64,000 bases of DNA, taken from the NCBI RefSeq assembly GCF_017876405.1, contig NZ_JAGINW010000001.1, positions 8,383,203-8,447,202 on the forward strand, read 5' to 3'. Source of the DNA: Kibdelosporangium banguiense. Lineage in GTDB: Bacteria; Actinomycetota; Actinomycetes; Mycobacteriales; Pseudonocardiaceae. Position 1 is the first letter of the stretch. Every line of letters begins with the position of its first letter. Below, one piece after another: positions 46,348 through 54,391 of the stretch. The notes under the pieces are model-generated. The model ran no database searches. It worked only from the letters and a program-made list of their open reading frames with translations, and had not been told where the DNA came from. The translations under genes were made by a program, and so were the position numbers.

Positions 46348-49300
46348 CTGTTCCAGGTCTGGGACGGCGGTAGCGAGGTCGACCTCGGCGATTGCCCATC
46401 AGAACCTGTATGCGGTGCAAGGGTTTCGCGGTGGTCAGGAGGGTGTTGAGTTGTTTCAACACCATTCGGCGGTCGGATGGCGACCGTATGAAGAGGAGGC
46501 GCGCTGCTTCCGCGCGAACGGCTCCGGAAGCGGATTCATCGGTTAGGAGGGAGTGCAGCGCTGGGACTGATAGGTCCCGGACGGCTTGGCCGAAGTTGTC
46601 GAGCTCGCGAGCAGCGAACAGACGCAGAGCAGGATGGCACGAGGAGTCGGTGGCCAGATCGTTTAGAAGCCGGGCGCCAACGGCTCGATCAGACACATCA
46701 AAGTTGGCCAGGTGAACAGCGGCTTGCACGCGTGTACCCGGTGATCGGCGCACCTCATCGCGGACAGCACGTACTGCATCGAGACCATTAGTTGTACGAA
46801 GCGCGTACAGTGCGGTGAGTTGGTCACGATCTGAGGTTCGCTCGTCGGTAGCGATTTGGAGTAGGAAATCGGACACCTCACCCGGCAAGAACGTCACCAG
46901 ATCACCGACGAGGAAACTCGCGCGTGACCGGGCGCGTGTGGCCTGTGCTTCGTCGCGCACAAGGTCCAGCGTCTCGGCGATCACATGGTCGAAGTGCTTC
47001 TGCCCCAGGGATGCGAGTTCTTTGCGAGCAGCTGTCGCGCATTGCTGACCTGGAAGGAAACCTCGCAGGAAGGCGGCTGCCTCCGGCACGAATGCGAGCG
47101 AGAGCTGTGCAAGCGCGACTGCCGCCTTGATCCGTTCGCTTGCTGAGGATTCAGGTGCGTCGATCACTGCGCGGATGGCTTGTTCAGCTTCGTCTGCCAG
47201 AGGGTTGTCGTCCCATACATCAGTGTCTGGCACTCGTTCGTCGATAGGCGCCGATCGATTGTGGAGCAGATCGTGCTCCAGCCGAGTGCGTGCCTTTCGC
47301 CCCAGCCGGTTCACAGCTGCTCGGACCCGCCAGGATTCCACGCCGTGAAGCCGGGTGATTGTTCCAGTCGTGCTGGTCTCGTTGAGCAGGCGTTGCAATT
47401 CAGTAGCCGCCTCGTGGACGAACTCTGGCGACAGCTTGGCGAGAGATCTGACGGACCGGCCGACGGCCACCGCAGTTGTACGTGGAGCCGCGATCGTTGA
47501 TCGAAGGTGCCGGATCGCCCGGTCGCGGAAGTCGAGACCGAACTCGGCGATCTGGTCTGCGCCCCACCATCGATCGTTCCCGGTCAATCCAGGTTCAGCC
47601 AGGATTGACTCGACATGGTCGACTGCGGCGTTCCGGTGTTGGGGACCGAGGTCACCAAGGACTCTCGCGAGGTCGAAGCGGTCAGTACTAGACCGACGGC
47701 GGTCGATGATCAGAGTGTTCACCAATGAAACCGCTTCTGCTGCTTGAGCGGGACCGAGCGAAACCAGGCCGAGTGCTGCGTCGCGACGGCCTACGGTGCT
47801 GAGCACCGGGTCGCGAAGCACTTGGCGGAAGATGGCCGCCGCCTGGTCGTGGAACTCCGGGCCGATCTCGACCAAGCCGGTGGCGGCCTCCACAAGATCT
47901 GTCACCGGACTGTCGTCGGTGAGCAGCGAGGTCAACGTATTGATCGCGAACTCCCGGGCGTGGCCGCCGAATACTGCCAGGGTCACTGCTGCGGTTCTGT
48001 ATTGAAGGCCGGTTGCCCGAGGATTTGAAAGCACAGCGCGGAGGCCGCGTTCGGCTGCGGTAAGTCGTTGCTCGATCGACGTGTCGACATCGTCCACGAC
48101 ATCTGACAGATAGGTGACTGCTTCGCGGAAGTGCTTTCCGTGCAGGCGGGTCGCCAGCGCTGCTGCAGCCTCGGTGCGTGACTGCCAGGGGGCGTCTTCG
48201 GTGTGCATCAACCCCAACAGCCACTCGGCCAGACCTGGGTAGTGGGTGGCGCGGCTGGCTTGGGACAGGATTTCGCCGCTGAAGGCGGTGGTGGTCATGG
48301 CCCTCGCTCGAACCGTGGCAAGGAAGGCGGTCATGACCGCATGGCTTGCCGGGACTCGTTTTGCGAGGAGACGCGCTGCCAGCAGGTGTTGCTCAGTTCC
48401 ACCTGTGTGGAGCCAACATACGAGGGGATCAGCCTCGTCGGGGTGCAGGCGTGTGTAGTGGAGCAGCACGGACCGGGCGTACTCACCGCGTTCCTTGGGG
48501 CGAGCCGCGTACAAGAGCCGCGCGAAATCGTCGTTTGAGGAGTCGAAGTGCTCGGGCAGTAACCGGGCTTGGGCGGTGGCGGCGAGGTGCTCGGCGAAGC
48601 TGTGGTGGAGGAAGCTGAGGTCGTTGCCGCGCATGACCAGAAGGCCGCCTGAGATCAGATAGGCGGTCAAGTCCTCGGACCAGCCGTGTGGCAGTTGGTC
48701 GACTGAGCGGCGGATCCAGTCGCGGGCCGCTCCCACCAGGGATGTGTCGGTTTCGGATCTGGTTTTGCCGAGGTGTTCCAGCAGGGCTGTGTGGTGGGGT
48801 TCGAAGATGCTGCTCGATTTACGGGCTGATCGCAGGAATGCCAGGTATGACTCGTAGAGCTCGTACTGGTTGTCCGGCAGGGGGCGGTCTTCTTGTTGGA
48901 AGATGATCGCGGCGATGGTGGCCAGGAGGGGGACTCGGACCAGCTCGTCGAGGTGGGCGTCGCGGATTTGGCGGACGAACCGGTGGGCGTGGTCCAGGCC
49001 TTCCTCGTCGAACCAGTTCTCTGCGAATCGGATCAGTGCCTGTTCGTCGAATGGTTGTAGCTCGTAGCGGGCGGCCTTGATGCGTTGCAGTGGGGCCAGA
49101 GCGGCGCCTTCGATCGGCCGGGTGGTGACCACGACTCGGTATGGCGATTCGGGGGCTGAGGCCCAGGCGGCGAGGACGTCCGCCAGGCTGTCGCGGTCGG
49201 CGGCGTCTGCTACTTCGTCGAGTCCGTCCACCAGCAGGAGCCAGCGGCAGCCCAAGGCGCGGTCGCTCACCAGGTCTGATTGGAGGGGTGCGCCGAGGAG

Positions 49301-49945
49301 GGCGCCGCATTCGGCGTTGGCGCTGTCTGCAAGGGCTTGGGCGAACGGGAGGTCGAGGCGGGCGGCCAGTTCGCGCGCTGACAGGCGGAGGGGGATGACT
49401 GGTTCGGTCAGGGGGTCGTCCGCCGCCGAGTCATACCAACGGGATGCGGTGTCCGCGGCTAGTCGGAGGGAGAGCGTTGACTTTCCCTGGCCTGCGCCGC
49501 CGGTGACGATGAGGTGTTCGTTGGCGTCCAAGGCTTCGCGGACGGTTCGGGCGGGTGGGCGTACTGCCACGCGCACGGTTGGGGCCCGTAGGACCTCGAC
49601 GAGTTGGCCGTGGTCGTCGAGGACCGGAGTCGGGCGGCTGGTTTCTGACCGCTGCTCTTCCGTGCCGCTGCTCAAGTCCTGGCGGACGTAGACCGTGGCC
49701 AACGACGGCCGGCGGGCGCCGGGCAGCCGGTAGGGAAGTTTGTGGGCCGCTTGCATTTGGGCGTTGAGAACCGAACGGATCTCGTCCGGCGGTTCTGTGA
49801 TCTTTTCCCAGGCCGCTACCGGCTCGTGTTCTGGGCGTGGGGGAGCCGCGGATGTCGCGTTGAGGACGAACTGCACGCCCCCTTCTATCGAACCGGCCTG
49901 GAGGGCTTGGCCCCAGACGTTTCCCTCGATGCGGTTGTCGGTCAT
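46271..49945 (-). CDS. NACHT-family NTPase with long helical-repeat C-terminus (NLR-like), 3' frameshift
   Basis: A protein of 1224 residues as read. Residues 3-22 (DNRIEGNVWGQALQAGSIEG) resemble the short Asn/Gly/Gln amyloid-signalling motifs found at the start of actinobacterial NLR-like proteins. Walker A is TGGAGQGKSTLSL (near residue 160), Walker B LLLVDGLDEVAD and the sensor VVVTTRP, as in NACHT ATPases; many HEAT/ARM-like repeats follow to the end. NACHT proteins of this plan often act in anti-phage defence. ATG 49945 has GAAGGG 7 bases upstream. Near 46396 the frame slips, so the last 45 residues as read (GNRRGRPRYRRPRPG onward) are spurious and the true protein should end at 46117. 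No effector gene is recognised beside it. Confidence 0.82.
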   Translation of the reverse strand: MTDNRIEGNVWGQALQAGSIEGGVQFVLNATSAAPPRPEHEPVAAWEKITEPPDEIRSVLNAQMQAAHKLPYRLPGARRPSLATVYVRQDLSSGTEEQRSETSRPTPVLDDHGQLVEVLRAPTVRVAVRPPARTVREALDANEHLIVTGGAGQGKSTLSLRLAADTASRWYDSAADDPLTEPVIPLRLSARELAARLDLPFAQALADSANAECGALLGAPLQSDLVSDRALGCRWLLLVDGLDEVADAADRDSLADVLAAWASAPESPYRVVVTTRPIEGAALAPLQRIKAARYELQPFDEQALIRFAENWFDEEGLDHAHRFVRQIRDAHLDELVRVPLLATIAAIIFQQEDRPLPDNQYELYESYLAFLRSARKSSSIFEPHHTALLEHLGKTRSETDTSLVGAARDWIRRSVDQLPHGWSEDLTAYLISGGLLVMRGNDLSFLHHSFAEHLAATAQARLLPEHFDSSNDDFARLLYAARPKERGEYARSVLLHYTRLHPDEADPLVCWLHTGGTEQHLLAARLLAKRVPASHAVMTAFLATVRARAMTTTAFSGEILSQASRATHYPGLAEWLLGLMHTEDAPWQSRTEAAAALATRLHGKHFREAVTYLSDVVDDVDTSIEQRLTAAERGLRAVLSNPRATGLQYRTAAVTLAVFGGHAREFAINTLTSLLTDDSPVTDLVEAATGLVEIGPEFHDQAAAIFRQVLRDPVLSTVGRRDAALGLVSLGPAQAAEAVSLVNTLIIDRRRSSTDRFDLARVLGDLGPQHRNAAVDHVESILAEPGLTGNDRWWGADQIAEFGLDFRDRAIRHLRSTIAAPRTTAVAVGRSVRSLAKLSPEFVHEAATELQRLLNETSTTGTITRLHGVESWRVRAAVNRLGRKARTRLEHDLLHNRSAPIDERVPDTDVWDDNPLADEAEQAIRAVIDAPESSASERIKAAVALAQLSLAFVPEAAAFLRGFLPGQQCATAARKELASLGQKHFDHVIAETLDLVRDEAQATRARSRASFLVGDLVTFLPGEVSDFLLQIATDERTSDRDQLTALYALRTTNGLDAVRAVRDEVRRSPGTRVQAAVHLANFDVSDRAVGARLLNDLATDSSCHPALRLFAARELDNFGQAVRDLSVPALHSLLTDESASGAVRAEAARLLFIRSPSDRRMVLKQLNTLLTTAKPLHRIQVLMGNRRGRPRYRRPRPGTDDAGPTPQRLGAAEIRRSRGQTAAL

Positions 49946-50129
49946 CCGACGGCCCTTCGCGCGCGGCTTTCCCGGCATGTTCCCACACCTCTGGAACGAT
50001 CTTTATCGGGATTCTGCCGCCGGGCCGTCAAAGGACCTGACTGGGGGAACGGCACGACCCGTTTGGCTCATGACTCTTACTCCCCGCATGTCCGGGCCTG
50101 GGAAAGGACTTTTCAAGATTCCGGATGGA

Positions 50130-51014
50130 TTACCAGGCTCCGGAGGCTTCTCGGGCGGCCGTGTTGTGCTTTGGATGCTGGGCCGGGATCTTGGGGGTAC
50201 TGGGCAGTCCGGCGGCCAGGGATTTCAGGTGTTTCCGGGTTTCGGCCGGGCTCAGTGCTTGGGCGGTCAGATCTTCGAGGACTTGTTTTATCGTTGCCGT
50301 CCGTTCCTGGTCCTGCGTTTCCTGCAGGCCGATCAGCGATTCGGTGAAGGCTATGTCGGGTTCGTTGGGGTCGTTGAAGGACAGCAGGATCAACGGGCTC
50401 TGCAATCCTTCGTGGTAGCGGTCCTGGGGAACTATCTGCAGGGTGACGTTCGGCAGCTCCGCCTGGTCGAGCAGGTGGTGCAGCTGGGCCCGGTCGACGC
50501 CCTGGTGCAGGGCCGGGGCGTGGATCAGGGCGTGCAGGGCGAGGGGCGGGTCGTTGGTGAGGCGGTCCTGCTGGCGCATGCGGACCTCGGTCATGGTCTT
50601 GACGGTCTTCTTGCTGCTGCGCGGGAAGGTCGCCCGGGCGTACGCCGGTGTCTGCAGCAGGGTGGGAATCTGGCCCAGCTGAAACTCGTATTTGTGATCG
50701 GCCTCGTCCTCCATTCTTATGTAACGGGTTTCCTTGAGGTGGTAGTCACGCCACCAGGCGCGCTTTTTGGCCAGTTCCCAGAGCTCAAGGTAGGGCGCGT
50801 AGTCGTTGCTCAATACCCCGTATGCGTCAAGGAGCATCACCAGTTCGTGGTAGCTGGGCAGTTGTCGGCGTTCCATCCGGCTGAGCTTCCGGAACTCGAT
50901 GTGCACGCGCTCGCCCGCTTCCTGCTGGGTCAGCCGGGCCTGCTCACGCAGTTTCTTGATTTCACGCTGGAGTTGGCGGCCGTGGTAATTCGGCTCAGGG
51001 GTCACGCCGGTCAT
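50130..51014 (-). CDS. XRE-type HTH regulator, Scr1/DUF5753 family
   Basis: A 294-residue cytoplasmic protein. Residues about 15-70 are an XRE helix-turn-helix (IKKLREQARLTQQEAGERVH, IEFRKLSRMER). The rest is the DUF5753/Scr1-type ligand or partner domain: LGQIPTLLQTPAYARA, a RQQDRL helix, the LPNVTLQIVPQDRYHEGLQS strand pair and FTESLIGL. Such regulators are often paired with small DUF397 proteins. ATG 51014 faces a second, related regulator across an 89-bp gap containing GTAC palindromes, so mutual control is likely. Confidence 0.87.
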   Translation of the reverse strand: MTGVTPEPNYHGRQLQREIKKLREQARLTQQEAGERVHIEFRKLSRMERRQLPSYHELVMLLDAYGVLSNDYAPYLELWELAKKRAWWRDYHLKETRYIRMEDEADHKYEFQLGQIPTLLQTPAYARATFPRSSKKTVKTMTEVRMRQQDRLTNDPPLALHALIHAPALHQGVDRAQLHHLLDQAELPNVTLQIVPQDRYHEGLQSPLILLSFNDPNEPDIAFTESLIGLQETQDQERTATIKQVLEDLTAQALSPAETRKHLKSLAAGLPSTPKIPAQHPKHNTAAREASGAW

Positions 51015-51033
51015 GGTCAAGAAGATAGCTGGG

Positions 51034-51086
51034 GTACGTACATTGTTGGGATCACCTGATCGTGTACTGTATGTACGTACGTACGG
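51034..51086. promoter_or_regulatory. GTAC-repeat operator region between divergent HTH genes
   Basis: GTACGTAC occurs at 51034-51041 and a longer self-complementary run, GTACGTACGTAC, at 51073-51084, both inside the 89-bp divergent gap. The two are separated by about three to four helical turns. They are probable binding sites for one or both flanking regulators. Confidence 0.5.
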
Positions 51087-51103
51087 TATTGCAGAATATC
51101 GAC

Positions 51104-51946
51104 ATGGAAGACACCGATGACCTGAGTCCCGGCTCGTTGGTCCGCCGCTGGCGCCTGGGCAAACGGCTTCGTCAAATCCGCGAGGAAGTGGGGCGGACCA
51201 TGGACGAGGCAGCAGCATACATCGGGGTGCGACGCCCCACGATCAGCAGGATAGAGACAGGCCGGCAGGCCATTTTGCCGAAAAATGTGAAGTTTCTTTG
51301 TCAGTTCTACGACGTCGGGCCGTCGGACACAGGGCTGATGATGCGCCAGGCGGAGGAGTCGAACGAGCGTGGCTGGTGGATGGCCTACTCGGGCACCATG
51401 CCGGACTGGTTCGAGAACTATGTCGGGTACGAGGCCGATGCCAAGGCGATCTGGACCTATTCGTCCGAGCTGGTGCCGGGCCTGCTGCAGACCCAGAGCT
51501 ATCTCCAGGGCCTCAACGAGTCGCTCAAGACCAAGGCGGGCGCGCTGGAGAGGGTGCTCGCCTTCCGGCTGGACCGCCAGAAACGCCTGGCGGCACGGGG
51601 AACCGACTATCGGGTGGTTCTCAACGAAGCCGTCGTGCGGCGGCCGGTCGGGGACATGCGGGAGCAGCTTCGCCACCTGCTGCTGATGGCCGACCGGGAG
51701 TACATCTCCTTGCAGATCCTCACGTTCGAGTCAGGGCCGCACCGCTCGATGATCGGTCCCTTCAACATGCTGACGTTGCCGGAGGAGGAAAAGCCGAACT
51801 TCGTCTATCTCGAACAGCGGGACGGAGCGGTCTACCTCGAGCGACAGTCGGACCTGGGCAAGTACACCGCTACCTTCGAGGCTTTGGCAGAACAGGCGCT
51901 GCCGGTGGATGAGACTCGCGATTTCCTGGCTACCCTTGTGAAGTAA
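51104..51946 (+). CDS. XRE-type HTH regulator, Scr1/DUF5753 family
   Basis: A 280-residue regulator. The HTH is at about 20-75 (RLRQIREEVGRTMDEAAAYI, GVRRPTISRIETGR). The DUF5753 domain follows, with WTYSSELVPGLLQTQSYLQG, RLDRQKRLAARG, YISLQILTFESGPHRSMIGP and VYLEQRDGAVYLE. ATG 51104 is used; a farther upstream ATG at 51062 lies within the operator region. The gene is followed 30 bp later by a DUF397 gene, the usual partner; such pairs behave like regulator/antagonist units in Streptomyces (BldB/WhiJ-type context). It is paralogous to the divergent gene at 50130. Confidence 0.9.
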   Translation: MEDTDDLSPGSLVRRWRLGKRLRQIREEVGRTMDEAAAYIGVRRPTISRIETGRQAILPKNVKFLCQFYDVGPSDTGLMMRQAEESNERGWWMAYSGTMPDWFENYVGYEADAKAIWTYSSELVPGLLQTQSYLQGLNESLKTKAGALERVLAFRLDRQKRLAARGTDYRVVLNEAVVRRPVGDMREQLRHLLLMADREYISLQILTFESGPHRSMIGPFNMLTLPEEEKPNFVYLEQRDGAVYLERQSDLGKYTATFEALAEQALPVDETRDFLATLVK

Positions 51947-51976
51947 CTCAGGGGGCTAGCGGAGGGATCACGAATC

Positions 51977-52147
51977 GTGGATCGCGAATCGGCGTGGCGC
52001 AAGAGCAGCTTCAGCGATGCCAACGGCGGTGACTGTGTCGAGGTGCACCACGATCTCAGGGCTGTCCGTGACTCCAAGAATCCCGCAGGTGCGGTGCTGA
52101 CCGGCGATCTTGCCCGGTTGGTCGCGGCGGTCAGGGCCGGCTTGTAG
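51977..52147 (+). CDS. DUF397 small protein
   Basis: A 56-residue protein from GTG 51977, with GGAGGG 10 bases upstream. WRKSSFSDANGGDCVEVHHD followed by VRDSKNPAGAVL is the diagnostic DUF397 sequence. These proteins accompany Scr1-type HTH regulators and are thought to oppose them. It lies 30 bp after such a gene and so probably forms an operon with it. Confidence 0.9.
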   Translation: MDRESAWRKSSFSDANGGDCVEVHHDLRAVRDSKNPAGAVLTGDLARLVAAVRAGL

Positions 52148-52182
52148 CTGACTTGTATGTGCGCCGGTCACTGTCTGGCGGC

Positions 52183-53010
52183 ATGAGACGCACACTGTTC
52201 AGCAAAGTGGTGGTCGCGGCAGCGGCCATCTCGTTGAGCCTGGTGGCGGCGCCGAGTGCGGCAGCCTTGCCGGTGGTCGACATGGAAGCGGTGCTCAAAG
52301 CGGCGCAGATCGACCCGCGCCGGGCCGACAGCGCGATCACGCCGGGCAGCAAGGACAGCGTCCTGGCCGTCGAGCAGGCGTTGGACGCCAAGGGGTACCT
52401 GGCCACACAGTACGTCGACGGACACTTCGGCACGTCGACCATCGCGGCGTATTCGGCGTACCAGAAGTCGTTGGGGTACACCGGGATCGACGCGTCGGGC
52501 CTGCCCGGTCCGACCTCGCTCAGGCAGCTGGGCACCGACCGGTACACCGTCAGCAACGTCGTGACCGCGGGCGCCAAGCTGACCTACCACGGCAAGACGA
52601 TGAACACCCGGACCAAGACGATGCTGGTGGAGGCCGAGCGGTTGCTGGGTATCCAGTTGGGCATCACCCAGGGCTCGTACAACGCTGGTGGTGTCGGCGC
52701 GTCAGCCGGCACGCACGACGGTGGCGGTGCCCTGGACATCTCGGTGTCCGGCATGTCCGTGGCCACGCGCAACAACGTGGCCAAGCAGCTGCGCATCGTC
52801 GGATTCGCCGCGTGGGTCCGTACTCCCGCCCAAGGCGACTGGGGTTACCACATCCACGCGATCGCGATCTCCGACCCGGACCAGTCGTCCGGCGCGCAGC
52901 ACCAGTCCGGCGACTACTACCTCGGCAAGAACGGCCTCGCCAACCGTGGCGCCGATGACGGCCCGGCCGTCAGCCCGAAGCGGACTTGGGAGGAGTACCA
53001 GCGGATGTGA
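52183..53010 (+). CDS. Secreted peptidoglycan-binding protein with M15-like peptidase site
   Basis: A 275-residue exported protein. Signal peptide 1-27. Residues about 50-120 (VLAVEQALDAKGYL, GHFGTSTIAAYSAYQKSLGY) are a PG_binding_1 domain. The C-terminal domain has GTHDGGGALDI, which fits the H-x2-G-x-A-x-D zinc motif of M15 (VanY/D-Ala-D-Ala peptidase) enzymes, and WGYHIHAIA, which supplies the third His and a preceding acid. It probably trims cell-wall peptides. ATG 52183 is 36 bp after the DUF397 stop. Its 3' end overlaps the convergent DUF6191 gene by 41 bp. Confidence 0.82.
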   Translation: MRRTLFSKVVVAAAAISLSLVAAPSAAALPVVDMEAVLKAAQIDPRRADSAITPGSKDSVLAVEQALDAKGYLATQYVDGHFGTSTIAAYSAYQKSLGYTGIDASGLPGPTSLRQLGTDRYTVSNVVTAGAKLTYHGKTMNTRTKTMLVEAERLLGIQLGITQGSYNAGGVGASAGTHDGGGALDISVSGMSVATRNNVAKQLRIVGFAAWVRTPAQGDWGYHIHAIAISDPDQSSGAQHQSGDYYLGKNGLANRGADDGPAVSPKRTWEEYQRM

Positions 53011-53308
53011 TGCCGTCGCTGGCCACGGCCGAGTCCGTGGCCAGCCGCACCACCCCGCGATCCAGATCGACACCCATCTTCGGCGGCGCGCCCTGCGCCT
53101 CCTCCTCACGCATCATCGACACGGTGTCCCGATGTTCCAGCTCGTTGCGCTTTGTGCCGTACCAGAACGCGGTGAACTCGTCGGCCACCGAGGCCGCCAT
53201 CGGCGTGCCTGTCTGCTTTTTCCGTTTCACCCGGATCAGCTCGTAGCTCCCCACCAGGATCAACAGCAGCACAGCCGCAGGCCCGGACAGCGCCAAGGTC
53301 GTTTCCAC
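52970..53308 (-). CDS. DUF6191 family protein with N-terminal membrane helix
   Basis: A 112-residue protein. Residues about 6-25 are a membrane helix (LSGPAAVLLLILVGSYELIR) followed by a basic KRKKQ. The cytoplasmic part has FTAFWYGTKRNELEHRDT and GVDLDRGVVRL, the conserved elements of the small actinobacterial family DUF6191, function unknown. GTG 53308 is chosen because it gives the typical short N-terminus; the open frame extends far upstream without similarity. It overlaps the peptidase gene tail to tail. Confidence 0.65.
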   Translation of the reverse strand: METTLALSGPAAVLLLILVGSYELIRVKRKKQTGTPMAASVADEFTAFWYGTKRNELEHRDTVSMMREEEAQGAPPKMGVDLDRGVVRLATDSAVASDGITSAGTPPKSASG

Positions 53309-53395
53309 ACTCGCGCAACGATCACGCGGTGACCCGGGTTCCCTGCCCGGAATCTGGGAGTGCTGCGGGATCCGGTGGGTCCGCAATACCCTGCG

Positions 53396-54391
53396 ATGGT
53401 GAGTACACCGCTTCCGCTGGTCGACGTCGCCCGGTTCCGCGGGCCTGACCGTGACGAGTTTCTGGCCGAGCTGCGGCGCGCTGCCCACGAGGTGGGCTTC
53501 TTCTATGTTGTGGGGCATGGTGTCCCGGAGCGGCTGACCACGGGGATCTTCGAAGTGGCGCGGCGGTTCTTCGGGTTGCCGATCGAGCAGCGGCTGGCGA
53601 TCGAGAACATCAACTCGCCGCAGTTCCGCGGATACACACGAACGGGTTACGAGTACACCGGCGGGCAGCCTGACTGGCGGGAGCAGATCGATATCGGTCC
53701 TGAGCGCGAGGCCCTGCCGCGGGATGGGGACGCGCCCGCGTGGAAACGGTTGATCGGGCCCAATCAATGGCCTGATGGGCTGCCTGAGCTGCGGGAAACC
53801 GTGCTCGCGTGGCAGGCGGAGGCGTTGCGGGTCAGCCGGGAGGTGCTGCGGGCGTTGGCGGCGGCGTTGGGGCAGGACGTAGGGTACTTCGACGCCTGGT
53901 TCGACGAGGAGGCGTCCACCCACATCAAGATCGTCCGCTATCCCGGGCGGGATGACGCCGACCAGGGCGTGGGTGCGCACAAGGACTACGGCTATCTCGC
54001 CTTGCTGCAGCAGGACGACATAGGCGGGCTGCAGGTACAGGCGCAGGACGGCAGTTGGATCGATGCCACGCCGATTCCCGGCAGCTTCGTGTTCAACATC
54101 GGCGAGATGCTGGAGATCGCGACGCAGGGCTACCTGACCGCGACCAGGCACCGCGTGCTCAGCCCGCCCGCCGGCGTCGAGCGGTTCTCGGTGCCGTTCT
54201 TTCTTGGGCCGCGGCTGGATGCGGTCGTGGAGGCGTTGCAGCTGCCGGAGGAGCTGGCGGCTCAGGCCCGGGGCGTCAGTGATGAGAAGGACAACCCGCT
54301 GCACGCTCAGTTCGGGGCGAACGCGCTGGTCGGCTGGCTGCGGTCGCATCCCAAGGTGGCTGAGCGCTGGTGGTCGGACGTGCTCGCATGA
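53396..54391 (+). CDS. Isopenicillin-N-synthase-family Fe(II)/2-oxoglutarate oxygenase
   Basis: A 331-residue non-haem iron oxygenase. The N-terminal DIOX_N part (PLPLVDVARFRG, EVGFFYVVGHGVP) and the jelly-roll core are both present. Iron ligands are His and Asp in AHKDYGYLALLQQD (near residue 195) and the second His in TATRHRVLSPP (near 252); RFSVPFFLGP carries the Arg-x-Ser that binds the 2-oxoglutarate carboxylate. It is not isopenicillin N synthase itself, as no ACV synthetase is present. The substrate is unknown. Its stop overlaps the MetY-like gene start by ATGA, so the two are coupled. GTG 53399 is an alternative start. Confidence 0.9.
   Translation: MVSTPLPLVDVARFRGPDRDEFLAELRRAAHEVGFFYVVGHGVPERLTTGIFEVARRFFGLPIEQRLAIENINSPQFRGYTRTGYEYTGGQPDWREQIDIGPEREALPRDGDAPAWKRLIGPNQWPDGLPELRETVLAWQAEALRVSREVLRALAAALGQDVGYFDAWFDEEASTHIKIVRYPGRDDADQGVGAHKDYGYLALLQQDDIGGLQVQAQDGSWIDATPIPGSFVFNIGEMLEIATQGYLTATRHRVLSPPAGVERFSVPFFLGPRLDAVVEALQLPEELAAQARGVSDEKDNPLHAQFGANALVGWLRSHPKVAERWWSDVLA

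Noticed and set aside
53396-54391. Beta-lactam biosynthesis from the IPNS-family match
   Set aside because: The family is broad and there is no ACV synthetase or other beta-lactam gene nearby.
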